A stretch of 64,000 nucleotides of DNA. Origin: Valencia hispanica. Its lineage: Eukaryota > Chordata > Actinopteri > Cyprinodontiformes > Valenciidae. This document shows positions 34,636 through 48,200 of this stretch, piece after piece. The notes under the pieces were generated by a model. The model had not been told where the DNA came from. It ran no database searches and saw only the letters and a list, made by a program, of their open reading frames with translations. The stretch is from assembly GCA_963556495.2 (NCBI GenBank), contig OY747721.1, forward strand, positions 35,308,349-35,372,348, given 5' to 3'. The translations under genes and the position numbers were made by a program. How positions within the stretch are numbered: the first letter of the stretch is position 1; each line of letters opens with the position of its first letter.

Positions 34636-37600
34636 TCAGCTCCTGCTTGGTGGGATATATGGGTGAGGCCAGTTCCTGGACTGGAAGTAGCCTCTGAGTC
34701 CTTCCAGGTCTACAGCCGGGAAGTAGGCACCGATGCGTTTTCTCAGCCACCACTTGCCCTGTGCTGCGCTGACACTGCCCGGCTGCGTGAACTTATACCT
34801 GTAGTGTTCTCCTCGCACCCATCTGACGGAAGGACAAAGCAGAACCATAGAACTCACATGATGCAAATACTGCCAGTCACAGATCTATTCATGCTCTTGA
34901 TTACTGTTTTGGAGGAACCAGGAATTATTCCCACACCCAGAAATTTGGAACTTATCAACACTTAACAACACCATCCAACACCAAGTAGTGCATATTTGTG
35001 AAGGAAATGAGGATGCATGGCTTTTAAAAATCTTTCCATCAACTTTGACCAACATAACCTTCCCCACTGAAGAAAGGCCTTCCCACAGCAAGATGCTGCC
35101 ACTATCATCAACAAGCTCAGGCCCAGTTCCAATGGGCAGGTCATTCAGGTATTGGGCCCGCCCAAGACAGATTACAATGCTGTGTAAAGGCAAGCATGCA
35201 ATGTATTGATGCAAGACCACCAGCAGAGGATGCTGTAGACTATTAATTGGGGAGGCAGTAAAGGAGATCCTTTGCTACGGTTGTATCCCAAAATGGACAT
35301 TAGAAACAAGAGCAAAGCTAGCACACGCAGGGACAACGCTGATACATCACCAGTCTTAGAGACGCAAGTGCAACCTTGACTCACATTCTGCTCCACAATC
35401 CATACCAGTCAGCGAGGAGGAGGAAGAGGTAGAAGCTAATTTGAGCATGGTAACGGTAGAAATGATGAAAACGTTGTGTTATGTTGGATTGTAAGACTTG
35501 TTGTGGACTATTTTACTGGAGGACATTAACTGGGCCGTTGTGGATGTAAAAAGACAGTTTTTGTTCAAGATGGTTCGGTTCTGTCAATGATATGAGGCTT
35601 CGAACGGTAAGTTGAACAATATTTTTCTTTCTGTGTGGTTTGACAAAAGTGTTAACTGTGTCTACAGTTATGATTGTACCGTTGATTGGCATACATAATT
35701 GGAATCACAAGAATCTCAGCTTTCTAATGATGTATAATAATATGTATGTGTACCTCGAAAGGATGTCGCAAAAGAAGGCAGATTTGACCCGGAAGTATGT
35801 AAGGTACCTCCAACAGGAAGTAAAAACACTAGGAAGTTGAATAAAAGGAACGTTTACTGCCTAGGGGTATTAAAGTTAAATGAATATAACATTTCTTATT
35901 TCTTTATAATTTCCAAAACCATGCATCCTTTCCCTTCCACTTCACAACTAAGCACTACTTAGTCTTGGTCAAGCACATATAATCCAGATAACACACACAG
36001 GAGTTTGTGAATCTAATGTGACTGAAATTGGAGAAAGTTTAAGGGTGTGAATATTTTTGCAATTAACTACAATCCATGTTTACTCTCCTCTCCAAGAGAA
36101 CAGTTATGACTACGTCTCAAAAATGTAGGACACAAAATAGTTTATTAATTTAATGTCCCATGACTTTCAAACTTAATTGCTGGTCTGAAATCGTATTACA
36201 TTTGAATTACCTGCAGGATGACGCGTAGAGCAATTTATCTTTTACACCTATTCACAATTTGCCGTCTGTGTTTTTATTAGGACAAAACACATCCAGTACC
36301 TGAGATTTTTTAATAAGAAATAAAGAAAAAAAGTATATATTTTTTAAACCATTGTGGATGTTGTTTATTTGTTCCACCAGGGGGAGCCCTATGGCAATAA
36401 GTGCTCTGCTCAGAAGAGGTAGTTAAACATTTACAAGTGAATTTTGAAATGAAGCAACGCGAGCAACTGGGTGACGCTCGTCTGCGTTTACCTGGGGGGG
36501 TCTCTGCCTTGGAAGGGATTGTGGTCGAGCAATGAGAGAACGGAGCTGTCATTGGCCAGCAGGCGTCCTGCTATGTGGATGATCCAATCACTCTGCTCAT
36601 AGGTCTGTGCAAACACAACGTTACTTCAGCGTCGGCACAGAAACGCAATAGGAGAATTAATGAAAGGTAGAAGATGCAAATAGGCTGAAGTTGGAGGTGA
36701 CCCCTTTCCAAACAAACCCAGGAGTTTCTGGTCTCACCTGAAAGGCAGCGAACCACATGAGCCAGTCCAGCCGGTAGTGGTAGGGTGAGATGAGGCAGGG
36801 TCGCCGGTAGACGTCTCCTGGCTTACACCTGAACTGGTACTCCTCCCAAACCGCCTCAGCGTCTTTGGGATCTGGGCTCAGAGTCCCCTGGAAGATCACC
36901 TCAGTCCGCTCTTTGGTGATGCTGCTCGGAGGAAGGAGGGAGGGAGGGAGGGAGGGAGGGAGAGCAGAGTGCAAAGCAAGCTTAAAATGAGATAAAGGGA
37001 GCATTTGATTACACTTAGCTCTTAGCTGAGATTAATGTCTTTAAAGATGCAGCGTTCGTCTAACTGCACCTGCCAAACGCCCCGTAGGTGTTGACGATGC
37101 GCAGCGGGTCGAAGGAAGTGTTCATCACCTGCCGGGGACTCAGCAGGTTCATCACCGCCGGCACGCTGAGGCAGCCAATGAGAACGGCCAAAGAAATGTT
37201 CACCACGCGGCGTATCAACATACCTAACACAGGCACGGGAGAAGAATGAGTTCTGGAAATCCACCGTGTGTCTTATGGCCGTCTTGTGGGATCTCTGGGA
37301 ATGATGTGGACTCCCTCAAAGGTTAACGGGCCCAGGTGAAACTTGAAAAATTAGAATATCGTGCTGAAGTTAATTTATTTGATTAATTCAATTTAAAAAG
37401 GGGAAACTAATATGATAGAGACCCATTACATGCAAAGTGAGATATTTCAAACCTTTGTTATAATTTTCATGATTATGGCTTACAGTTTACGAAAACCCCA
37501 AACTCCAAATCTCAGAAAATTAGAATACTGTGAAAAGGTTCTATATTTTAAGTGTTCGAGTTTCACCTGTATTGTCGTCTGGTCTAAATACTAACAGCCT

Positions 37601-39177
37601 GGCAGGGATGTCTCGGTCAGTGTGCAGGTGTGTAATCCCATTAACAGTCATAAGTGGAGAATGTTTAACCTGTTACATCAGAGGATGGTGGGTATCTGAA
37701 AGTGGTGGCCAAGTCTTTTCCTCCTGCCTGCTGTTCTCCTTCATGTTAAACACATTGATATGATCCACTAGTTATAGAGAGGGCTGTCTTTTACATTTAT
37801 GACAGCCTACACTATAAAAATTCTTTTCAACGATTTTTCCATTGCCGATTCCTTTTATTCCCACAATCCTCTCTCTATCATGACCTCTGCCTTTTCTGGC
37901 ATCTACTGGAAATAGTACCAAAAAAAAGGAAGTGTGAACACACCTTTTGCGGGTTTGGGGGTTAGTCCGGTTGCCTCCTCCTTCTGGATCTCCAGCACCG
38001 CCTGCTTAGCTCCAGAGCCGCAGCGAAACAGAAAGCTCAGCGATGCATCGTCAAAGCAGGCCAGACTGGGAACAATGGTCAGCCAGTTAAGGAAGCTAAG
38101 GTTCCCACTGATGATCAAGACCACCTGCAGACCAGAAAGGAATGACAGAGAAAACAAATGCCAGACTATAAAGTGGGTTCAACAGTTGGAGAGCGCAGTG
38201 AGGCTTATCTGAAAGCACATATCTATGTGAACAAACAATAACACCTGTTCTGTGCTCGCGTGCGACTCTGAACCCAACCACCAGGGCAATCACAGACAGG
38301 TCTTTTTCAGTATTCGGTAGAAATACTCCATTTGCTGGGGTGAAAATCCACCAATCACAACCAGCAAATCAAAATACTGAACAAACGACTGACATTACAA
38401 AACAAAACGGGAGAACATAATAAAATAAACACGTGAATTTTGCAGTCTAACAATATTTAGTTAAGCATGCGAATATGATTGGTTACTTTGTGCATTTTTT
38501 TTTTTTACATTTCAACATTTTCACAGCTCCTGAATGGAAACGCCAGGCCCTTTGGTGTTTTTATTAAAGGGACACCTATAATATATTCATCAATCTTTCA
38601 TAAATTTAGTGCGGATCTTTGGAGGAAGACCCAGATGAAAACACAGTTAGACAGGATTTATTTGACTTGTTTTCTCCCATCCATCAACTAATGTTGAATA
38701 AGAATACAAGAAAACTATTACACATAAAATCAGAAAATATGGAAATAGTTGAGAGATTATTTTAACAGTCTGTGCTTTGAAATTCGAGTCATGTAAGTTG
38801 CGAGCACAGAGCAGGTGCTACTGTTTGTTCGCATAGACGTGTGCTCTCAGATCAGTCTCACTGCGCGCTCAAGTTGGTGGCAGAAATATTACGGCAAAAC
38901 AAAAACCCACCTACTGAGATTGTGTTCGTTAGTCTTACAGTGAGCTACCTGAAACAGAATTTGTACAGCTCCGTTCACCATACACATCCGCCTGCCCAGG
39001 AAGGTGAAGAAGGGAGCCAGGAGCTCAATGAAGTGGTTGGACAGCGTCTCGAAGCGATGGAACCACCACGGAGAGCGATGCATGTAGTAGGACATTGGGT
39101 TTGGCACCGGCTGGGTCTGGAGAGATAAAACAATGATGTGCAGATGTTTCAATTAAATTCAATTTGTTTCTTCATAC

Positions 39178-39276
<99 letters not shown>

Positions 39277-42200
39277 TTGTTCAAGCTGTGGGCAGAAGCT
39301 GTCAGTCTTGCAACAAATCTAAAGAAGCCTCTGACTGAAGACTGTTGCCATTTAACAGTCCCATGACTCATGACATGCTAACAGCTCAATATCCAGGCAG
39401 CAGAGACGATATTCCAGAGTAGCATGTCCTTGATAACACCATCAGCTGTTGCCAGGCGGTGCTAATCCACCTCATTTGCTTTTGCCGCTCCTCTTTAAGG
39501 CAAGGCAACTTTATTTGTATAGCACACTTTCAACAACAAGGTAATTCAAGGTGCTTTACATGATTAAGGGGTAAAATAAAAATAGCAGTAAAACACAGAC
39601 AAAGCATATAAAGTAAAAACAGCAATAAAGCAAGAAGCATACACAAAACATACAATACATTAAAAAATTACTCAAAGGCAGCTCTAAACTGATACGTTTT
39701 TAGTTGTGATTTAAAAGAACTCTGTGTTTCAGCAGCTTTGCAGTTGTCTGAAAGTTTGTTTCAGATTAGAGGAGCATAGAAGCTGAAAGCTGCTTCTCCA
39801 TGTTTGGTTCTATGTATGGTTAGAAAGCCGGGCAGAGAGATGTTGGTCGGGGACATGTATGGCATCAAAATGATTCCAGCTTAAAATGAAACTGAAAAGG
39901 TGGATATCACGTAAACTTAGTGTGGTGGGCGTACGTCATTTCCCCAAACAAATGCATTATTGCAAAGATGGTCGACGAAACTGCAGATCTACTCACAGTG
40001 CTCGTCTTTGTGATGTGTGCAATTTTGCACACATGGAAACGCTTAAGAGACATCGATGAAAAAGCTGAAAGGAAAATAATGACATTTATACGTCATCAAT
40101 GTGTGCGCTCACAGCATTCCCTGCCCCCCTCCCCTTTTCCCCACCGCCCCCCTCCCCTCCAGCTTTCGCGGAACATTACCTGACTGTCTGAATGAAAACC
40201 CCATACCGCGAAAAGTCCACTCTTGTTACTAGGTCTTCAGCCATAAAATTACCGGTAAAGGGTATCCGGACAAAGTCCGGAAAATTGCTTTCAGACACAA
40301 AAACAAAACAGACGAAGTCCAGAAAATTACAGTTTTCCGTGGGCTGTTTGAAAGGGGCTTTGCTTTCAGTTGTCAATGAGTCTAAACCAGCAAATAAAGG
40401 TCAATTGTATTTATTTTATACATCTTTTTTTCTAAAATGTCCTCATATTATGACAAAATCCACTGCTATCAACTTCCTGGAATGTTTATTTTGTTGACCC
40501 CACTTACGCAGTGGCCTGGTAGGTGAAGACTCTGACTTATGGACCAGAAGTCATGGGTTCAAATCCACCCTGGAACTTGTTTTTTATTTATTTATTTTTT
40601 TGGCTTAGTACACAAATGCATTTTTGTTTCCCTCGTTATATTGTTATACTGAGATAATGCTATTATACTGTTATATTTTATGTCTTTTGTTATATTTTGA
40701 TTCATGAACCTAATGAATCATTAACAATCACTCAAAAAAAGACTGCTTCAGTCTCCATTCTAATAACAATGAATAATAATACAAAAAGATAAAGGCGGTG
40801 AGCTGTAACCAGGTGTAAAGGAGAGCATATAATTCATGTTAGTTGGGTTTTTTGGATTTCATAGCTAGGAGGATTTTAATAATGTTCAAATATATTTCTT
40901 GTGAGGCCTTCAGACATGGCTCTGTAAGGCTTAGAAAATCTCTTTAATTTGACTGAAAACATGTCACTGTAATGAGAGACAACATAAACAAATGTATTGT
41001 TCCTCAATAGAAAAAAGGACTGATATTGGCAGGTCAGAGCTTTACCAAATCGATGATGGGAAATCGGCAACCAAATCCCTGATTGGTGCATCTCCAGAAG
41101 AAGATTTATAGCAAACGTGATTAATTTGTGAGGGCTCCTGATGCCCAGGATGGAAGTTTTGGCTGCTTTACCTTGGCACTCGTCTCAGAGTGGGTGGGGG
41201 GAGTCATTTCTGTGCCACACCTTGAGGGGAACGTTTCCAAGACTAAATAAAGATGGAACCTTAATTAAATAAGGGGGCCGCACCTTCAGACAGGCAAACA
41301 TTCAGAGGTTACTCAGTGTTGCGCAAGTGTTTGTCCATGCCAACTGTGTAATGGATGAACAGGCAAACGGAGCCAGGTTAGGGGGGGAGAAAATAAAAAT
41401 AGCACAAGCGGTGATTAGGATCACCCCCAAATTGCAGACAATTCCCGAACATCTCAACAAATTCCGTCAATAACTTTTTGAGTTATATTGCTACCTAACA
41501 AACAAACACTGGCGAAAGCATAACCTTCTTGGCGGAGGTAAAAACATAAGGCGGCTGTTAAACAGGTCAGTACTTGAATTGTGTTTTTGGTTAAAACAGA
41601 AGGGAAAATGTGATTATTTAACAGGTGGAGCACCTGAATCTCAGACGCCCAACTAACTGCCTGTGCTACGATAAACCTACCTGAATGAACAAAGCGCCAA
41701 CTGTCCTGCAATGCATCGCCACAGTCACCCTGAGAATCGGGACAGGGGGAAACCTGCAGTCCCGCCGCAGGACTGAAAGGGAGCAGTGTGTCAGAGGGGT
41801 TAACACGGCGCCAACTGGCACCACGGCCTTCCGGTCAGAGAATGTGTGTGCATGTGTGTGTGTAAATCAACATTAGCACTGATGGTGTTGACAACTGAAG
41901 TTGGACCAGGGAAACGGACTCAGGCAAAGGCAATAAACTCCACCATTTAAAAACATTTTTCTAGTACCTGACAGTCATAAAACAAGATTAATTCTCTTTC
42001 AATCGGTAAGAGAAGTTCAGGACCGTCACTGCTGCTTGGAAAGACAGAGAACGAAGTAACACCACGCAAAAATATGTCAATCAGACTGAGTACGTTTAGC
42101 TCTAACGAAAATAACCTTCTTCTGAATTTGCCAAAACATGTTTTCTGTAAACAACAGAGACTCTAGAGGCCAGCCTTTTAAGTTTATGCAATTACATATT

Positions 42201-45200
42201 TGGGCTCTGATGACGGCCTGGGGTGTCTAGTGGCTCAACTGTGGCCGGGTTCCGCATCTCGGCAAAGCTCAGGTGTGGCGGATGGAACCAGTGAAGTTGT
42301 CATCTGTTGGTTGTGCATTACGGTTTCTGGTGGTGTTGCTTTGGGGGGTCTCGGCATTGAAATGTCACTTGACTTGGGGGGGGGGGGGGGGGGGGGGTTC
42401 GGCTGCGGATGGAGTATTGGTGGAGTGGGAGTGGGTGGCCTGGTGGTGTCAGCTTGTGCTCTGAGATGTTTGCAGGGCATTGGTTTTTTGGGGGGACCTT
42501 TAGTCTGCACAGTAACATTTGATCAGTGTTTTTGGTAGATGGGGGTTGTGGTCTAAGGGGGAGGTTGTGTTTTGGGGTGCAAGTGGGTCTTTTCTCTTGC
42601 TGTGGGCTGCAGAGAAATGGAGGATTTGAATTGTGCAAATGTTCTGGCGCGGTGGCCTCCTGGGTTTTGGTCCGGGCTGGGGTTTCTTTCAATTGGTGTC
42701 TAATAGTTTGTTGGTGGTATGTCGACAAAGTTTTTTTTAAATGGTTCGACTTTGTGGCTACTCTGTGGTAAATCATTCTGTAAGAATTGAAAAAAAAAGT
42801 TTAGGCTTTCACAGTTTTCAGAATATAAAGACCAGCTTTAGAAGATTTAGATAGTCTAGCTAATATGAAGGGGAAACATGAGACTGCTGACAGATCTGGT
42901 AATTTATGCTTCAAAAAATAAAGACTAAACAGTTTCAGTATTTCAGTCCACTGAGACTTCTGGAGAACTGACACCAGCGTTCCAATCAAGTCACCATATC
43001 TTGAGTCCAAGTCAAGCCGCTAGGTACTACAGGCCAAGTCCAATTCCCAAAAAGAACTTTCCAGTCCAAGTCAAGTCACTATCACTTGAGAGCAAGTCAA
43101 AAATAAGAGAGCAGTGTGTAGACTGTAAGAGTAGAATGACAGCCATACATGGTTTACTTAAAAAAAATAATAAAAAAATTCCGCGATGCCCCACACCATC
43201 ACCAAGCTAACACAGTAGCATGTGCAAAATATTAAAAACATCCTTAAAATACATTTGAAAACAGTCAATCCACATATCACCCGTACACTTACAAAGGCTT
43301 TGAGAAGTTATTAAATTCGTCCAGAAATCTGATTTAATATAACAAGCTAAGATTCCACTAGGCGGTCTTCCTCCTTCAGGCGCTTCGTAACACAGATCAG
43401 TGAAACTCAGAGCTACGATCATGTCTAGGGGTGCACCGATCCCACTTTTTCAGTTCCGATACTGATACCGATGCCTGGGCTTTGTGTATCTGTCGACACC
43501 CGATACCGATCTGAAACTATTGTTCAATTAATAATAAACTGTATACCCTCCACCTTATACCTTACATGAAGAGACTAAAGGTACCAGACTTTACTAACTA
43601 AACATAACTAAGACTTCTTTTTTCCTTTTTGACCCCGCTCCTTTTGATTTGCTGAGCTGCAGGAATTTAGCGTGCTCCTTAGCACAGTGTTTCTGGATGA
43701 CCTTGATTAAAGTGGTAGTATTGTACTTTGCAGGAATACCACTTCCCCTCGAAACAGCCGACAAACTAGTTGGGAGTGGCAAGCATGAAATATCTCCACA
43801 CAGCCGACCCTCTGGCTCGCTCCATGTTGCTTCTAGCTTGCGACACACGTGAAGCTGACGCCTGAAATACGGTCTGCTGCGACGAAAAAAAAAAATTAAA
43901 AAAAAAATCTGGATCGGCCAGTGGATCTGTTCATTTTTCCGATCCCCGATCCAGCTATTTTGTCAGTATCGTGGCCGATTTCCGATCCTAATATCGGATC
44001 GGTGCACCCCATATCATGTCCCCAAACGGTTTTATTATTTTTTTATTATTGATGTTAATATTTTAATAAGTTAAAGCATACATTCAAGACTCTGCACCAT
44101 ATTATATACACCACAGTGCAATGACTTAATGGAATGAAGGCCAGTAAATACTCACCTCATAGTGGTAGTCCATGCAGGTCAGGTCTCTCCAGCACTTGTC
44201 TCCTCTGATTTTAATGAGGCCCTGAACAAACAAAGAAAACCACTGAACTCAGTAAGATGTAGGGGAAATCAAACTGCCATCACTCAAAGTCTAAAGATAT
44301 GGTTGTAATTTTTATTATTCAATCCTCACTGCTAATTACGGTTATTGGCAATAAGTGAGTAAGTTCATTTGATATGCGCAAATGAAAGAAGATCAGCTTG
44401 AATAGGTAAATAAAACTGATGTTACATGGACTTTATTCAAATTCAACACTCAATCCATCGTTCAATATTTCCCACAGTGACAGCATTATTCAGCCTCGTT
44501 GACAGAAGTCTTTAAAAGAGCACACACCCAAATCAGATGTGGTCTCAGGCAACCCAGATGAAACCAATCAAAGGTTTTTCATTAGTTGCATCAGGTGTAG
44601 TTGAGATAGAACTCCTCAATTGGATGTTAGAAATATGGCTAAGCATAGAGAATTGTCCAGATATTTCAGAGATGAGCTCATTGCCTTACGAAAACAAGGA
44701 AAATGATACAAAAAGACAGCAAAAGGCCCTGAATGTTTCAAGATATAGAGATGGAAGACTTGTTCGTCAGTGTAAATTTAAAGAAACAGTGGCAACGCTA
44801 TTTGGTGGGAGAAAGAAGAAGCCATCAATAACTTGCCACCACATTCTAACATTCTAGAGCAGGAGTGCCCAATTCTGGTCCTCTAGGATGTTTTAGTGCA
44901 TGTTTTAGGGCTTTCCCTGGTTCAGCACACCTGAATCAAAGGATGGCTCATTAGCAGGACTCTGCAGAACTTTCACATGCTGAGGAGGTAGTTGGACCAT
45001 TTGAATCAGCTGTGTTGGAGCACAGACACATCTAAAACTGGCTGGGGATCGGCCCTCGAGGCCAGGAATTGGACACCCATGTTCTAGAGCAGTGGTCCCC
45101 AACCCCCGGGCCGTGGGTCATGTGGTACCGGGCCGTGAGCCACACAGAAAGAATAAATAACTTCCAGTATATCCGTTTTATTTATTATGTGTGACCGCTG

Positions 45201-48200
45201 TTTTATTTTGAAAAATGACCGGATATCCCCGTTACATAGCTCAGTCTTGACACGTCAAGAGGCTTGTATTGGTCACGTGATAGTTACCGCTAATATAATT
45301 CCCACAAGCTAGCAAGATGGATAGAAAACAAACGTCTCTCGATCGTTTCTTTGGAAAGGGGAAAAGGCCCAAGACTCTCACTGATTCAGCGTTGTGGTGA
45401 GTTAGATTTTTCATGCACTTTGTATTTGTTTTTGTGGTAAATCTTGAATTATTAAAAGGTACGTTTAAATATTACCATGGTGACCAGAGAGCGTTAGGGG
45501 GCTGAGTGTATGTTACCCGTGTTATGTTGTGTGCTCGATGTTAGGAGGACGCTGTTAGTAAAGCTGTTGGATTTACGTCTATTGTTATAATTTAAAAAAT
45601 AACCCGTTTTTATACCGTCCGTTATCATTTATCCACCACACCTTAAAGGCCGGTCCGTGAAAATATTGTCTGATATTAAACCGCTCCGTGGCGAAAAAAA
45701 GGTTTGGGACCACTGTTCTAGAGGAAGCAGGTGGTAAAAACCCTTTACTGATTGTCAAAAACCTGCAGCAGGACCTGGTGACAGGAGCTACTCAGGTTTC
45801 AGTTTCCACAGTTTGGGCTTCATCGCTGAGCTCCAAGACGAACAGCACTACTCACCCAAAAGCGCAGGGAAGAAATCTGCTTCAATTTACAGACTAAACA
45901 AGCCAGATAGGTTTTAGGATTCAGTTCTGTGGAGCAAAGAACCCTAACTTCCCAGGCAAGTGGATCAGTGGTGTGTCTGAAGGAAAAGGAACGAAGTATA
46001 CACTGAAAAGCACACCAGGCCTAGAGTGAAGCATGGTGGTGGTAGCTCAGTGATCGACCACAAGATGGAATCAATCAACAATCAATCAACTACCTCATTC
46101 GTCTCGTTTGCACAAACACATTGAACAGGGTGGTGGCCACCGATTGTGCAAGTTGTCCCATTTAAAAAGATGAGAGAGGTATGTAATTTTGATCATATGT
46201 ACACTTCAACTGTGAGAGAGAAAATCCAGGAAATCACCTTGTATGATTTTTAAAGAATTTAAATGGTGCAGAAAATAAGTATTTGGTCAATAATAAAGGC
46301 TCACCTCAATACTTTGTAATGTAACCTTGGTTGGCAATGACAGAGATCAAACGTTTCCTGTAGGTCTTCACCAGGTTTGAACACATTGTAGCTGGTATTT
46401 TTACCCATTCTTCCATGCAGATCTTCTCTAGAGCTGGGATGTTTTGGGGCTGTCGCTGGGCAACACGGACTTTCAACTCCCTCCACAGATTCTCTATTGG
46501 ATTGAGGTCTGGAGACTGGCTTGGCCACTCCCGAACCTTGAAATGCTTTTTATGTAGCCACTCCTTCGATGCCCAGGCGATGTATTAGGGTTCATTGTCA
46601 TGCTGGAAGATCCAGCCACGTTTCATCTTCAATCCACTTACTCATGAAAGGAGGATTTTACCCAAAATCTCCTGATACATGGCCCCTTTGCAGAAAAGCA
46701 GCCCCACAGCAAAATGTTTCCACCCCCAACCTTCACAGTGGGTATGGTGTTCTTGGGATGTAACTCAGCGTTCTTTCCCCTCCAAACACGGCGAGTGGTG
46801 TTTATGCCAAAGAGTTCTATTTTGGTCTCATCTGACCACATGATATTCTCCCAATCTTCCTCTGGATCATCCAGATGGTCTCTGGCAAACTTTAGACTGG
46901 CCTGGACATGTGCTGGCTGAAGCAGGGGGACCTTTGCAGGATTTTAATCCATGACGACATAGCGTGTTACCAATAGTAACCTTTTACTGTGTTACTGTGT
47001 TCCCAGCACTCTTCAGGTCATTGACCAGTTCCCCCCGGCCTCAGTCAGCGCTGACTCAGCGCTCTGAGCCAGCGGATCTCCACTGCCGTCACCGGAGGTA
47101 GAGGGAGGCTTTATGGAGCCCAGCGGCCCCAAGCCGTATCAATTCAGGGCGCTTAGTCAGCGCTGTCCGAGGCCGGTGCTGCTGAGGCAGAGGGTGATCG
47201 GATGGGTCCAGTCTCTGAGTGGTAATGCTAACATAGGCTAACGTTCAAAACAGTATGTTAGCTATGCTAACTAAGTGCTAATGTGATAATAGTGGTAACC
47301 TGAAAAATGTAATCCAACTCCAAACTCGCCACGGGACGAGTGTGTCTGAGAGATGGTTTTATACCCAAACCCTCGGGGCATGTCTGTGAGACCATGCCTG
47401 TGACGTAAAGAGTGGAAAAGATGTACCGCTCTCCGCCAGTCACAAAATTCAAATGCAGTAGCCACCGTTCAACCCTAAGGGGGCAGCACTAAGAAGTTTT
47501 TAGACCAAAAAGTGTAGAATTAAACAAGTTTACACAAAAATGTAAAAGAAATCCCAGAAACTGAATGATTGCATTGGTAAGACCCATTTATACAGTTTAG
47601 AAGATAGTTTTGGGGTATAGTTACACTTTAAATAGGTGCCAATAATACAGGTAATAAGTGGAGGATAGAAGAGCTTCTTAAAGAAGAAGAAAACATGTCT
47701 GTGACGGCTAGAATTCTTGCTTGTTTATAGGTGCTAAATACTTATTTTCTGCACCATTATAGGAATTCTTTAAAAATCATACGATGGGGTTTTCTGTTTT
47801 TTCTTTTACACTCTGTCTCACAGTTGAAGTGTATCTATGATGACAATTACAGACCTTTCTCATCTTTTTAAGTGGAACAACTTGCAAAATTGGTGGCTGC
47901 CTAATACTTTTTTTGCCCCAGTATATATAAAATCCCAATTAAAGCCATTAACGTTTGTTTAAAGTGAGAAAATATGGAAGACACCTGTGATTAGATTGAG
48001 GGAGATAAAGCAGAAGAAGGCGAGCACAGAAGTAGATAAAAAACAGATGTAAAGTAAAACAGGGGCATAAATGGATTACAAAAGTAATCCATTAATGTTG
48101 TCTAAAAGCCACAAATATTTTGTTTTAGGAAAAACCTAGAACTCAGATTTGGACCAACCACGGGCCATAACTGTCTGCTCCCAAAACATCTAAAAAAAAA

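Larger units (their letters stand above)
44520..46060 (+). mobile_element. Tc1-like element split by two hAT insertions
   Basis: The left part (about 44520-44851) encodes a Tc1-type helix-turn-helix head: [20 protein letters not shown] then [20 protein letters not shown]. The right part (45724-46060) resumes with [20 protein letters not shown], then TAAACAAGCCAGATAGGTTT and AGTGAAGCATGGTGGTGGTA (GGGS motif). The two hAT elements at 44860-45715 interrupt it. It is decayed by stops and frameshifts and lies in LMF1 intron 4. Confidence 0.6.

Noticed and set aside
39138..39371. Ile-Tyr repeat frames on both strands
   Set aside because: They are translations of the (TA)n microsatellite.
40506..40575. 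Possible functional tRNA gene
   Set aside because: A and B boxes are present, but I could not pair an acceptor stem by eye and the tail is SINE-like.
42200..42776. Overlapping frames on both strands of the G/T-rich block
   Set aside because: Gly runs on one strand and Pro runs on the other come from the polyG tract; no conserved motif.
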